Assembly: GCA_027483645.1 (NCBI GenBank) | Contig: JAIXUD010000004.1 | Coordinates: 62,001 to 126,000 of the forward strand | From: Sphingobacteriales bacterium | GTDB taxonomy: Bacteria > Bacteroidota > Bacteroidia > Chitinophagales > CAIOSU01 | Length of the DNA: 64,000 bases | Direction of reading: 5' to 3' | In this document: one piece after another, positions 24,177 through 34,541 of the stretch | How positions within the stretch are numbered: the stretch's first letter is position 1 | Layout of the letters: the number at the start of each line of letters is the position of its first letter | Notes under the pieces: model-generated | What the model was told of the DNA's origin: nothing | Database searches by the model: none | Seen by the model: the letters and a program-made list of their open reading frames with translations, nothing else | Made by a program: the position numbers and the translations under genes

Positions 24177-25835
24177 TCATTTCGACATAAGCAATTCGCG
24201 CGCATTTACTAGCGCCGCCTCCGTCACCTTATCACCACCCAGCATCTTCGCAATTTCGGTAGCACGTTCGTCATGCGTTAGTTTGCGGATCCGGGTGACG
24301 GTGCGGTTGTTTTCCAGGCCCTTGTAAACAAACAAATGGCTATCGCCTTTGCTAGCTATCTGTGGTAAGTGGGTAATGGCTATCACTTGATGGCCTTGCG
24401 CCAACTCCTCCATTACCAAACCTGCCTTATGCGCCACCTCACCACTGATGCCAGTATCTATTTCATCAAAGATTAAGGTAGGTAATGCCATATTTTTAGC
24501 AATCAACGACTTAAGCACCAACATCAATCTTGAAAGCTCACCACCAGAAGCTACCTTACGCAGCTCATCCATCCTGCCACCTTTGTTGGCAGAGAATAGG
24601 AAGCGGATACGGTCGGCACCATCGGCGCCGGGTTCAGAGAGGGGTTCTATTTCAATTTTAAACTGGCTGTTCTCCATCCCCACGTATGCCAGCTTCTCTA
24701 TTACCTGCTTTTCGATTTGTGGGGCTACCTTCTGTCGGTTGGCGGTAATCTGCGTGCCGAGCTTTTTTAATTCCAGCAGCAACTGCACTTCTTGTTTCGT
24801 TAGCTTATCTATATCGGCACGGAGGTTATCGAATGCACTGATGCGGGTTTCCACATCGGCTTGCAGGGCCAGCAACTCGTTTATGCTTGCGGCATGGTGC
24901 TTGGCCAATAGACGGTTGATGATGGTTTGGCGCTCTTGTAAAGTGGCAATGCGCTCCGGGTCATATTGCAGGCCTTCTTCCAAACGTTCCATTTCTCGGG
25001 AAATGTCTTCCAATTCAATGGTGGCACTGTTAAGGCGCTCACTGAGGCCTTTTACTTCAGTGTTGTATTTGCTGATGTCATCAAGCAGGGTGCGCAACTC
25101 ATTCAATCTATCTACTACCGAACCATCGGCATTGCTCAGTACCATTACCGAGCGACTCAGGTTGCCCTTTATTTCTTCCGCATTGGCCAAGGAGTTCAGT
25201 TCTTGCTCCAGCGTTTCAAATTCTTCTTTATCCAAACTAGCTTCTGCTAGCTCGCTTAGTTGGTAATTGAGGTAGTCTATATCGCCAATATCCTGCTTGC
25301 TGCGGTCCAGCAAATCTTGCAACTGCTTTTTGGTTTTGCGCCAGAGGCCGTATTGGGTGGTATATTGCTGTAGCAACGCCTCGTGGTGCGCAACGGCATC
25401 TACCAATTGTAGTTGAAAGCTGGCGCTGCTCAAGGCTAAGGTCTCATGCTGGCTGTGTAAGTTAATTAGTTGTGCGCCCAGTTCCTTCAACACTTCCAGC
25501 GTTACGGGCGTATCGTTTACAAAGGCGCGGCTTTTGCCCGCGGTGGTCAGCTCTCGGCGGATGATGAGCTGCTCTTCGTAATCTAAGTCGTTGGCCTGGA
25601 AAAACGCCTGCAAGCGGTAGCCCTTTAGCGAGAAATGCGCCTCAACCACGCACTTGCGGCTATCATCAAACAACACTTTGCTTTCTGCCCTCGAACCCAA
25701 TATAAGCGACAACGCGCCCAGCAGTATGGATTTGCCCGCACCGGTTTCACCGGTAATAATGTTCAACGAACCGGAAAAATCCACCTCAATATGGTCGATA
25801 ATGGCATAATTGCTCACTACGAGCTTTTGCAACAT
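24177..25835 (-). CDS. recN: DNA repair ATPase RecN, 552 aa
   Basis: SMC-like protein. The N-terminal half-ATPase has IITGETGAGKSILLGALSLI (Walker A) and LINLHSQHETLAL. A long coiled-coil middle runs from about residue 160 to 370. The C-terminal half has KVASGGELSRLMLVLKSL (signature), LIFDEIDTGISG (Walker B) and VIAITHLPQIAS. RecN acts early in double-strand-break repair. Length is typical. Single gene; no sigma-box is obvious upstream. Confidence 0.95.
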   Translation of the reverse strand: MLQKLVVSNYAIIDHIEVDFSGSLNIITGETGAGKSILLGALSLILGSRAESKVLFDDSRKCVVEAHFSLKGYRLQAFFQANDLDYEEQLIIRRELTTAGKSRAFVNDTPVTLEVLKELGAQLINLHSQHETLALSSASFQLQLVDAVAHHEALLQQYTTQYGLWRKTKKQLQDLLDRSKQDIGDIDYLNYQLSELAEASLDKEEFETLEQELNSLANAEEIKGNLSRSVMVLSNADGSVVDRLNELRTLLDDISKYNTEVKGLSERLNSATIELEDISREMERLEEGLQYDPERIATLQERQTIINRLLAKHHAASINELLALQADVETRISAFDNLRADIDKLTKQEVQLLLELKKLGTQITANRQKVAPQIEKQVIEKLAYVGMENSQFKIEIEPLSEPGADGADRIRFLFSANKGGRMDELRKVASGGELSRLMLVLKSLIAKNMALPTLIFDEIDTGISGEVAHKAGLVMEELAQGHQVIAITHLPQIASKGDSHLFVYKGLENNRTVTRIRKLTHDERATEIAKMLGGDKVTEAALVNARELLMSK

Positions 25836-26149
25836 AACACAGCAGGCTTTGCGGTAAAATTAGGGCTTTTGGGGGATATTTAGCGGAATACTAAAAGCTA
25901 AATTACATTTACTTCACCGTATGCCACAGCTCCATTACATTATTACAGTAATAGTCAACAGCGGTCTATTGGCTAACAGTATTTGGGTCGTTTCCATATC
26001 TTAGCATTTATCCGATGCGAGAATAACTATTCAATTTCGAAATAAGCGGGGGTTTACTTATTAGGCCAAGATAGTTTGAATGGAGAGATCCGTATTTGGT
26101 TTTGAGGGAGTTTGTGGGGTGGTATGAGTATTGGGTGAGGTATTGAGGG
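25836..26149. other. Non-coding stretch between recN and vapC
   Basis: About 314 bp with no ORF I can support on either strand, no palindrome and no tandem array. AT content rises toward the right, where the accessory island begins. Confidence 0.5.
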
Positions 26150-26536
26150 TTAAGGAATATAGAACTTCAACCCTTCAATAAAATCAAAATCCTGCTTATT
26201 GTCGGTAAACAATTCAATTTGAAGCTGCAATGCAGTAGCGGCAATCAAGCAATCTGGTGGTAGCAACTTCTTCTCTGGCAAATACTTCTTGGCGAGCAAA
26301 AGTGCATCTGCCGAAGTTTTCTCATTGAGATGAACAAGTTGGTATGCTTTAAATTGTTTCTCTAAGCCAAACTTGCGCTTCTTGGTATTTGCTCCTTGGT
26401 ACAGCTCTAGGTATGTAACCACGGACACGGCAATCCTTCCCGCTAGCGCATCCAAGTGTTTCTTGTGCTTTTCATCGCCCCGAAAAACTTTAATGAAAAT
26501 ATCGGTATCAACTAATACTACTTTCTTCGCTCCCAT
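26150..26536 (-). CDS. vapC: VapC-type PIN-domain toxin, 128 aa
   Basis: PIN nuclease fold: VLVDTDIFIKVFRGD supplies the first acidic residue, SVVTYLELYQGA the conserved Glu, and LLPPDCLIAATALQL plus ELFTDNKQDF the later Asp residues. VapC toxins cleave tRNA or rRNA. Start overlaps the antitoxin stop by 19 bp, the usual antitoxin-first order. GC is lower than in the flanking core genes. Confidence 0.88.
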   Translation of the reverse strand: MGAKKVVLVDTDIFIKVFRGDEKHKKHLDALAGRIAVSVVTYLELYQGANTKKRKFGLEKQFKAYQLVHLNEKTSADALLLAKKYLPEKKLLPPDCLIAATALQLQIELFTDNKQDFDFIEGLKFYIP

Positions 26537-26844
26537 AACTGCTTCCGGTAATTAGTGGGATCTATGTCGGCATCCTTCCACTCACCAAAAAGCAGCGTGG
26601 GTGAAGGTACTTCTAATCCGGTAAGGCTTTCGGATTTGCCTAATTTAATATTAAGTTCCCTTAGACGACGCAGGCGCTCATTAAGTAAATCATTTTCATC
26701 ATTAGAGACCATAAATTGTTCTATGTCAGAAAGCCTAAAAACAAAATCTTGGTCTTCTAAAACCTTTTCGAAGCCAATATTTTTTAACAACTTCTCTACA
26801 AATTCCTTATTATCGTCATCTACTTCTATTTTTAGATAGCTCAT
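26518..26844 (-). CDS. vapB: VapB-like antitoxin, 108 aa
   Basis: Immediately upstream of and overlapping vapC. The acidic N-terminus (MSYLKIEVDDDNKEFVEKLL) and the C-terminal FGEWKDADIDPTNYRKQLW match the toxin-binding tails of VapB antitoxins paired with PIN toxins. The N-terminal DNA-binding type is not clear, so the operator cannot be predicted. The assignment rests mostly on position and the C-terminal motif. Confidence 0.72.
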   Translation of the reverse strand: MSYLKIEVDDDNKEFVEKLLKNIGFEKVLEDQDFVFRLSDIEQFMVSNDENDLLNERLRRLRELNIKLGKSESLTGLEVPSPTLLFGEWKDADIDPTNYRKQLWERRK

Positions 26845-26993
26845 GGCTGTTTCTTATACTTAACCAAATTAAACTACTTTTTGTCCCGAAAGCAAATTTG
26901 ATGCAGTTGAGGAGGAAAATTTTGTTCGGATAAGCCATAATTCTACGTACAGCAAAGGTAGGTCAAGTTAAATATAGGATATACTATTATGTT

Positions 26994-27917
26994 ATGAATC
27001 TAGAAGAAGAAGTTTTCAAAATTAGTACAGTAGATAGTTGGAGCGAATTAAAGGAAAGACTAGTAAAATTTAATACGAACTGGGTATTTAGAGGTCATTC
27101 TGATACTGCATGGTATCTATCTAATACTCTTGGACGGTTAAAATTACCTCCATCGGTTTTGAAGTATCCTACTTCCGATATGGTATCGATAGAAAAAAGT
27201 ATACTCCATCACTTTGAAAGGAATCTTGATGAATATGGAATAAGCCAATATTTAGCTTCAGATAAATTAACTGTCTTGTCATTGTTGCAACATTACGGAG
27301 CTCCTACCCGCCTGCTAGATTTTACTTATTCCCCATTTGTTGCAGCTTTTTTTGCTAACAGAGACAATATGAAGCAAGACAAAGAGGGCGCCATTTATGC
27401 AGTAAACATACGAAATGCTTTGATGCGAACAGATATGTTAATTAGACAAGTGGCGAAAGAGAATGTTAATGACAAAGATGACGGTGAGATATTTGCTAAA
27501 TATCTACTTAACAAATCAAAGGTACGAACAGCTATCAACTTGAGTAATAGTGAAACGTTCATTGATTTTGCTTTTAATTTAAAGAAGCCAATTCCATTCA
27601 TTGCATATGTGGATGCAAAATATTCTCATCCTCGAAGTAATTCTCAGCAAGGTTGTTTTCTTTCTGTAGGTGATATAACTAAAACATTCTATGAAAATAT
27701 AAACATACAGCACACGCCCTTTAATTTTCATGGTTATCAGGAAGACTTTATAAAAATTATAATCCCTCCAAGAGTTAAAGATGAAATGCAACGTGAGCTT
27801 ATGCAAATGAATATTACTGAAGTAGCACTATTTCCGGGACTAGATGGTTTTTCAAGATCCTTATATCAAAAATCAGTTATGGACATTATTAGAGGAGAGG
27901 ATTTTAAAACTGGATAA
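26994..27917 (+). CDS. FRG-domain protein, 307 aa
   Basis: Contains the FRG signature near the N-terminus (NWVFRGHSDTAWYLSNTLGR) and the second hallmark LLQHYGAPTRLLDFTYSPFV with AAFFAN. FRG proteins are frequent in phage-defence islands and next to toxin genes; their activity is not established. The coding region is much more AT-rich than its neighbours, with codons such as AAA, TTA and AAT favoured, suggesting transfer. It is divergent from vapBC, with about 150 bp between. Confidence 0.85.
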   Translation: MNLEEEVFKISTVDSWSELKERLVKFNTNWVFRGHSDTAWYLSNTLGRLKLPPSVLKYPTSDMVSIEKSILHHFERNLDEYGISQYLASDKLTVLSLLQHYGAPTRLLDFTYSPFVAAFFANRDNMKQDKEGAIYAVNIRNALMRTDMLIRQVAKENVNDKDDGEIFAKYLLNKSKVRTAINLSNSETFIDFAFNLKKPIPFIAYVDAKYSHPRSNSQQGCFLSVGDITKTFYENINIQHTPFNFHGYQEDFIKIIIPPRVKDEMQRELMQMNITEVALFPGLDGFSRSLYQKSVMDIIRGEDFKTG

Positions 27918-27967
27918 CATTTAGCAGCTGATACAGAGAACACATTTAGCAATTACCATAGCCATAG

Positions 27968-29664
<1,697 letters not shown>

Positions 29665-29665
<1 letters not shown>

Positions 29666-29807
29666 TTTGAAAATGAGGAAATTTGAAAATTTGAAAATGA
29701 TGCTTCAATTGTTTTCTTGCAACTCCATGATACTATTTTCAAATTACCACACTCTCAAATTTTCAAATTGAATCTTGATACTTGACACTCACTACTTGAT
29801 ACTAATA
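29665..29807. repeat. Inverted octad arrays (unit TTTGAAAA) followed by a heptad array (unit TTGATAC)
   Basis: Left arm 29665-29702 repeats TTTGAAAA; right arm about 29733-29771 repeats TTTTCAAA. Together they form an inverted pair. A second array, cttgata, cttgaca, ctcacta, cttgata, sits at 29774-29801. It fills nearly the entire junction between the ABC-F gene and fbp. Confidence 0.75.
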
Positions 29808-29811
29808 TAAT

Positions 29812-30828
29812 ATGTCTGTTCGCCAAATCGTTCTTGATGAATTTATAATCCAGAAGGAAAAGGATTTTCCTTACGCCACTGGGGAGCTTTCTGCTCTGTT
29901 GCGCGATATTGGCGTGGCAGCTAAAATTGTGAACCGGGAGGTAAACCGTGCCGGCCTGGGCGATATACTGGGCCAGCATGGCAGCGATAACGTACAAGGC
30001 GAAGCGCAACAAAAGCTGGATGTATTGGCTAACAATACTTTCATCAATAGCTTGAAAACCAGTGGCATGTGCGCTGGTATCGCTAGTGAGGAAGATGAGG
30101 ACATCATCTGTATTGACGAGGATGGACACAAGTCTCATTATGTGGTGACCATGGATCCTTTGGACGGATCATCAAATATTGATGTGAACGTTTCGATCGG
30201 CACCATTTTCTCTATTTATCGCCGATTGAGCACAAAGTGCCCTTGTACGCACGAGGACTTTCTACAACCGGGTCGCCAACAAGTGGCTGCGGGTTACGTT
30301 ATCTACGGCTCCAGCACCATGCTAGTATATACTACAGGCAAAGGCGTGAACGGATTTACCCTTGATCCAACCATTGGTGAGTTCTACCTCTCCCACCCCG
30401 ATATTAAAATACCTGCCAAGGGCAGCATCTACTCCATCAACCAAGGTAGCTATACCAAGTTCCCTAAGGGCGTACAGGCCTACTTGGACTATTGCCTAGG
30501 TATAGATGGCACCAACCCCAAGCCCTACAGCCTGCGCTACATAGGCTCTATGGTGGCCGATTTGCACCGTAACCTCATTAAGGGAGGTATCTTCATCTAC
30601 CCAAGTACCGACGATGCGCCTAAAGGCAAACTACGCTTGTTGTACGAGTGCAACCCAATGGCATTCATCGTGGAACAAGCTGGCGGCAAAGCCACCGACG
30701 GAAAACGCAACATCCTAGACCTAAAGCCTGAGAAATTACACGAGCGTACACCAATCTTTATTGGCAATACCGAGATGGTAGAGAAAGCTGAGGCGTTGTT
30801 GGCGCAGTACGACCAGGCGACGGTGTAG
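29812..30828 (+). CDS. fbp: Class I fructose-1,6-bisphosphatase, 338 aa
   Basis: Gluconeogenic enzyme hydrolysing fructose-1,6-bisphosphate. Metal site [41 protein letters not shown] and KATDG near the C-terminus are family signatures, as is [17 protein letters not shown]. Length is normal. Starts at ATG 29812 right after a heptad array. Confidence 0.95.
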   Translation: MSVRQIVLDEFIIQKEKDFPYATGELSALLRDIGVAAKIVNREVNRAGLGDILGQHGSDNVQGEAQQKLDVLANNTFINSLKTSGMCAGIASEEDEDIICIDEDGHKSHYVVTMDPLDGSSNIDVNVSIGTIFSIYRRLSTKCPCTHEDFLQPGRQQVAAGYVIYGSSTMLVYTTGKGVNGFTLDPTIGEFYLSHPDIKIPAKGSIYSINQGSYTKFPKGVQAYLDYCLGIDGTNPKPYSLRYIGSMVADLHRNLIKGGIFIYPSTDDAPKGKLRLLYECNPMAFIVEQAGGKATDGKRNILDLKPEKLHERTPIFIGNTEMVEKAEALLAQYDQATV

Positions 30829-30840
30829 TCCCAAAGTATG

Positions 30841-30903
30841 TGTCATCTCGAGTTTTTCGCGAGGGACCTTCCGGCGATTATGGACTGAACTTGAATTATG
30901 AAT
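30841..30903. repeat. Solo end of the GIY-YIG element family
   Basis: Begins TGTCATCTCGAGTTTTTCGC then GAGGGACCTTC, close to the 35-bp ends of the element at 41552-42036. Similarity continues inward (GATTATGGACTGAACTTGAATTA versus GATAAGTACGAAATTGAATTA). No GIY-YIG gene follows, so it looks like a decayed or non-autonomous copy. Confidence 0.75.
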
Positions 30904-30916
30904 TAATTAGTATTGT

Positions 30917-30959
30917 GCCACCTACGTTGCGGATGGTTCGACTCCGCTCACCATGACAC
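30917..30959. repeat. 43-bp dispersed repeat, copy 1
   Basis: GCCACCTACGTTGCGGATGG followed by TTCGACTCCGCTCACCATGACAC. Nearly identical to 34397-34439 (4 mismatches). The right end reads ATGACA, the inverse of the TGTCAT start at 30841, so both could bound one 120-bp unit. Confidence 0.8.
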
Positions 30960-31005
30960 GCGTGAAAAGCCGCCCCATGTCAAAACGTTCTCCCGAAGCA
31001 GGTTT

Positions 31006-32097
31006 TTACGCATCATAACTATAAACCACCCTTTCGGTAAGCGGTTTGCTCTGGCAGGTAAGCACGTAGCCTTCTTCTATCTCACTATCGGATAATGATT
31101 CGCGATCGGCCATGATTACTTTGCCTTCGGTTACTTTCGCACGGCAGGTGCAGCAGGCGCCAATTTGGCAAGCGTAAGGGGCATCAATGCCGTTATCCAA
31201 AGCTGCCTCTAGTAGCGAGTCTTCGCCACGGTATTCAACATTATACTCACTGCCATCCAGCTTAAAAGTTAGTGCTGCTTTCTTCAGTGGCTTATCAGAT
31301 ACTTCCATGGTATTTGTAGTGCTTTCGGTGCCACCGGCAATGCCCGGCTCGGTAGTGGCGTGGCTGGTAAAAAATTCTTTGTGTATACGCTCTAGGTTAA
31401 CACCTCGCTGCATTAAAAGTTTTTCAACAATCTCCATCATCGGCGATGGGCCGCAAATATAGTAGTGTACATTAATGGCATCATCAACATGCGTAAGCAT
31501 TTCCATGGCGCGCTCCTTATCAAACTGGCCACGGTAGCCAAACCAACCATCAGTTGGTGCATCTAGCGTATGTATGGCTTTGAACCTGCCCTGGTGCGCG
31601 GCCGTTAGTTTGCCCAAAGTATCGGCAAACATAATGTGCTCTTGGTTTCTGTTGGCATATAGTAACGTAATGGGGCTAGAGGGCTCGTCGGCAAGTACGG
31701 CTTTGGTGATGGACATCATGGGGGTTATGCCACTTCCACCAGCAAACAGCACGTAATGCTTCTGCTTAAATGGTTGCGGGTCTACCGTAAACTTGCCCAT
31801 GGGTGGTAGCACTTTTATTACTTGCCCAGCCTGAGCATTTTCATTCAAAAATACAGACATGGCACCACCCATTACTTTCTTTACCCCAATGGATAGAGGC
31901 TCATTGCGGTGGCTGCAAATGGAATACGAACGGCGCACCTTTTTACCTTCTATCTCAGTCTCTAGGGTAATATATTGCCCAGGCTCATACCTAAACTGCT
32001 CGCGCAGGTGCGGCGGAATATCAAATGATATTACCTTGGCGTGTGGCGTTTCCGCTTGTACATCACTTATCCTTATATCGTATAGTTGCTGGCTCAT
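31006..32097 (-). CDS. PaaE-like ferredoxin reductase with C-terminal 2Fe-2S domain, 363 aa
   Basis: Three domains. The FAD domain has VRRSYSICSHRNEPLSIGVK. The NAD domain has LFAGGSGITPMMSITKAVL and YYICGPSPMMEIVE. A plant-type 2Fe-2S ferredoxin domain from about residue 270 has YACQIGACCTCRAKVTEGK and VLTCQ. This order matches PaaE (phenylacetyl-CoA epoxidase reductase) and related oxygenase reductases. No paaABCD genes are nearby, so the partner oxygenase (for example a desaturase or monooxygenase) is unknown. A TATATTTG box lies upstream. Confidence 0.87.
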   Translation of the reverse strand: MSQQLYDIRISDVQAETPHAKVISFDIPPHLREQFRYEPGQYITLETEIEGKKVRRSYSICSHRNEPLSIGVKKVMGGAMSVFLNENAQAGQVIKVLPPMGKFTVDPQPFKQKHYVLFAGGSGITPMMSITKAVLADEPSSPITLLYANRNQEHIMFADTLGKLTAAHQGRFKAIHTLDAPTDGWFGYRGQFDKERAMEMLTHVDDAINVHYYICGPSPMMEIVEKLLMQRGVNLERIHKEFFTSHATTEPGIAGGTESTTNTMEVSDKPLKKAALTFKLDGSEYNVEYRGEDSLLEAALDNGIDAPYACQIGACCTCRAKVTEGKVIMADRESLSDSEIEEGYVLTCQSKPLTERVVYSYDA

Positions 32098-32127
32098 GCT
32101 TAGTAATTGGCGTTAAAAACAAGTGTG

Positions 32128-32135
32128 CAAATATA
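32128..32135 (-). promoter_or_regulatory. -7 box (TATATTTG) of the ferredoxin reductase gene
   Basis: Exact TAnnTTTG on the minus strand, 30 bp upstream of the ATG at 32097. Confidence 0.5.
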
Positions 32136-32189
32136 GGCAAATCCCCCTTTTCGTCTCAATAAAATTGGGCAAATCTTGTTAGCCAACTA

Positions 32190-33404
32190 CTATGGGGCCT
32201 GGAGCGTAAGCTTTATACCTTTCGTTCCAATTAGCTGCTTGGTATCATCCAAGGCTTCCTTCATTAATACCACTAGGTCTTTTGTGAGATATGGTGGAAG
32301 GCTATCCATCTCTGCCCATTGCGCCGGGAGAACTATGTGTTGCTGCATTGATTTGTTTTGGCCGCGGTAAACCCATGTAGGTAAATAACTACTGGTGGCA
32401 ATATAAATGGAATCGGTAAGCTTGTTTTTTTCGATGCTGATGTTGAGCACCACCCCCGCATCGGTATAGCGCCAGTATTGGTTGCTGATAAAGTTGCCTA
32501 GCCCCCAAGCCACGAACCCTGAATCTACCCTTGCTGACGTATCGGCTTTGAAGTATTCCATTGTGCTCAGCACATGAGAGTGAGCACCAATGATGATATC
32601 AGCGCCCGCCTGTTTGGCAAATTCCACTTGGCGTTTTTGGGTAGTGGTTGGCTGGGCTTCGTTCTCTTTACCATAGTGGTAATACACCAGCACAATCTCA
32701 GCCCCTTTTCCACGAGCTGAAAGAATGTCTTTCCTTATCAATGCAGTGTCAATCAAGTTGAGCATATACGGTTTGGATGGCAACACGCCATTAACCCCGT
32801 AAGTATAGTTAAGCACGGCTAGCTTAATATTATTCAAGTTATACACCCTTACAGAATCTCTATCCTGTTGGCTTTTATGGGTGCCAACATAGGAAATGGC
32901 AAACTGCTCCAAAATTTTGATGGTGCGCAGCAGGCCCTTATCGCCCGTGTCGGTGGAGTGATTGTTAGCAGTTACCAGCAAATCGAATCCAGCATCTTTT
33001 AAAGCCACTACCAGTTGGTCAGGTGTATTGAAGCCAGGATAGCCTGAATATGGCTGATCTGGGCCAGCAAAGGTGGTTTCCAAGTTACCGATGGTTAAGT
33101 CAGCCTTATTGAGATATTGCTTGATAACAGCGAAAGATGGAGCGTAATCATAAGTACCGTCCTCCAGTTTAGCGTTGCCCACCTGCGACATATGGCTCAT
33201 AATATCGCCCACCAAACTAATGGTAATGGTAGCAAAGGTATCGGTGCGAGGTGCGCATATCACCGTATCGAATTTATCATTAGGCGACATTTCCTTTAAC
33301 AACATGGCGTTATCCGAAGACATGGGTATTACCGTTTCCTTAATCGTTTTGCACGACATCCAGATTACTAAGGTTGCCAAAAGGCAGAACCAGATTTTTC
33401 GCAT
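32190..33404 (-). CDS. CapA-family metallophosphatase-like lipoprotein, 404 aa
   Basis: Lipobox MRKIWFCLLATLVIWMSC (Cys18). The CapA/PGA_cap fold is recognised by ITISLVGDIMSH, IGNLETTFAG, LLVTANNHSTDTGDKGLLRT, VYYHYGKENE and DIIIGAHSHVL, which supply metal-binding Asp/Asn/His residues. CapA in Bacillus takes part in poly-gamma-glutamate synthesis, but most homologues lie outside such loci, and no capB/capC is present here. Probably a periplasm-facing or surface hydrolase. Confidence 0.83.
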   Translation of the reverse strand: MRKIWFCLLATLVIWMSCKTIKETVIPMSSDNAMLLKEMSPNDKFDTVICAPRTDTFATITISLVGDIMSHMSQVGNAKLEDGTYDYAPSFAVIKQYLNKADLTIGNLETTFAGPDQPYSGYPGFNTPDQLVVALKDAGFDLLVTANNHSTDTGDKGLLRTIKILEQFAISYVGTHKSQQDRDSVRVYNLNNIKLAVLNYTYGVNGVLPSKPYMLNLIDTALIRKDILSARGKGAEIVLVYYHYGKENEAQPTTTQKRQVEFAKQAGADIIIGAHSHVLSTMEYFKADTSARVDSGFVAWGLGNFISNQYWRYTDAGVVLNISIEKNKLTDSIYIATSSYLPTWVYRGQNKSMQQHIVLPAQWAEMDSLPPYLTKDLVVLMKEALDDTKQLIGTKGIKLTLQAP

Positions 33405-33485
33405 TGGGTAAAATTACGGTAATTGGCAATTGAATGATAAAAGCGTCATCTTGGAGGTTGTTTTAAACAGACTCTTGTAGAATGC

Positions 33486-33493
33486 TACCTTTG
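33486..33493 (+). promoter_or_regulatory. -7 box (TACCTTTG) of the sulfotransferase-like gene
   Basis: Exact TAnnTTTG, 16 bp before the ATG at 33510. Confidence 0.5.
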
Positions 33494-33509
33494 TACCAAT
33501 TAACATGCC

Positions 33510-34373
33510 ATGAAGGGAAAAGTTGTATTTATACTGGGGTGTACTCCACGAAGCTCTACTACCGCTACGATGAAAGCGCTTTGCGCCCACTCGCAACTAC
33601 ATGCGCCTTCCATGGCCGATTTGGTCCTACCCAATGCCCCAAAGCTAGTACGCAGCGGATTTGAATGGATAGCACCGGTAGTGCAACCATTTTTCGATAG
33701 CCGTTGGAACCCTGCTATACACGCTACTGGATTCAATAAACGGGAGGCCTTTGATATAGCGGTAATGAGAAAATTTAAAGGTGAAGGGGTAATGGGCTTT
33801 ACCTACCATGGCCTGCTGAATGGCAAAACTGCCCCAACCTTCACCAGCCAGCATATTGATTTTTTGGAGCAAATAATAGAACGGGTAAAGAAGGAAGCGC
33901 CAAGCAAAATACCGCTGGTAAAATACTTTGGCGGCATATTTATGATAGATGAGTTGCGAGCGCGTTTCCCCGATGCCAAGTTCATCTTCCTACAACGCAA
34001 CCCCGAAAAGGCATTTACCTCTTATGTAACCCTGCTGGGCAATGCCTTAAAAAATGAAAAGCTACCTACTGATTATTGGAAAGGTGTTTATAGCATGGTA
34101 GTAAGTGCCTACGCCTTAGCACCTAAGGTACAAGGCTTTAAGGATGTGCTATCCCTACGTAGCGAGGAAGTATCAGCCGATATGGAGAAGCATGTAAAAA
34201 TCATGTTGGAGTACATCGGCATCCCTTTCGATGGCGAGCCAGAGTTAGTAGATGCCCTAGCTCAACTTAAAAACAAATGGCAAGAAAGGAGCGAGAAAGG
34301 TATGGGCTATACTTATAGCGATGAGATTGCGAAGGAGTTGTATAGGGCGGAGGATTTTAAAGGGATTGTCTGA
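33510..34373 (+). CDS. Sulfotransferase-like protein, 287 aa
   Basis: The N-terminal VVFILGCTPRSSTTATMKAL aligns with the 5'-phosphosulfate-binding loop of PAPS sulfotransferases. FIFLQRNPEKAFTSYVTLLG matches the 3'-phosphate-binding strand-helix (R..P..x..S). A C-terminal MLEYIGIPFDGEPE segment is also common in the family. The acceptor substrate is unknown and no PAPS synthesis genes are nearby. Soluble, single gene. Confidence 0.75.
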   Translation: MKGKVVFILGCTPRSSTTATMKALCAHSQLHAPSMADLVLPNAPKLVRSGFEWIAPVVQPFFDSRWNPAIHATGFNKREAFDIAVMRKFKGEGVMGFTYHGLLNGKTAPTFTSQHIDFLEQIIERVKKEAPSKIPLVKYFGGIFMIDELRARFPDAKFIFLQRNPEKAFTSYVTLLGNALKNEKLPTDYWKGVYSMVVSAYALAPKVQGFKDVLSLRSEEVSADMEKHVKIMLEYIGIPFDGEPELVDALAQLKNKWQERSEKGMGYTYSDEIAKELYRAEDFKGIV

Positions 34374-34396
34374 ATTATATCTATAATAGGCATTTT

Positions 34397-34439
34397 GCCA
34401 CCTACATTATGGATGGTTCGGCTCCGCTCACCATGACAC
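34397..34439. repeat. 43-bp dispersed repeat, copy 2
   Basis: GCCACCTACATTATGGATGG then TTCGGCTCCGCTCACCATGACAC. Second copy of the repeat at 30917-30959, same orientation. Confidence 0.8.
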
Positions 34440-34511
34440 ATTTTGAAGGCATTCTAACTACCTTTAGAATACTGTCTGGTTAGAATCATTATTTTCATTT
34501 TGAAGCAAAAC

Positions 34512-34541
34512 CATGGTCCATCGTCTATTGTCCATGGTCTA
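34512..34541. repeat. Heptad array (unit nATnGTC) overlapping the purD stop codon
   Basis: Units catggtc, catcgtc, tattgtc, catggtc. The purD stop codon (34539-34541) falls inside it. Confidence 0.75.

Noticed and set aside
24448-25266. Long plus-strand ORF (272 codons)
   Set aside because: Antisense shadow of recN; Ser/Arg-rich translation without motifs.
31006-32097. Calling the ferredoxin reductase paaE outright
   Set aside because: Domain order fits, but no phenylacetate genes adjoin it, so the pathway is unsupported.
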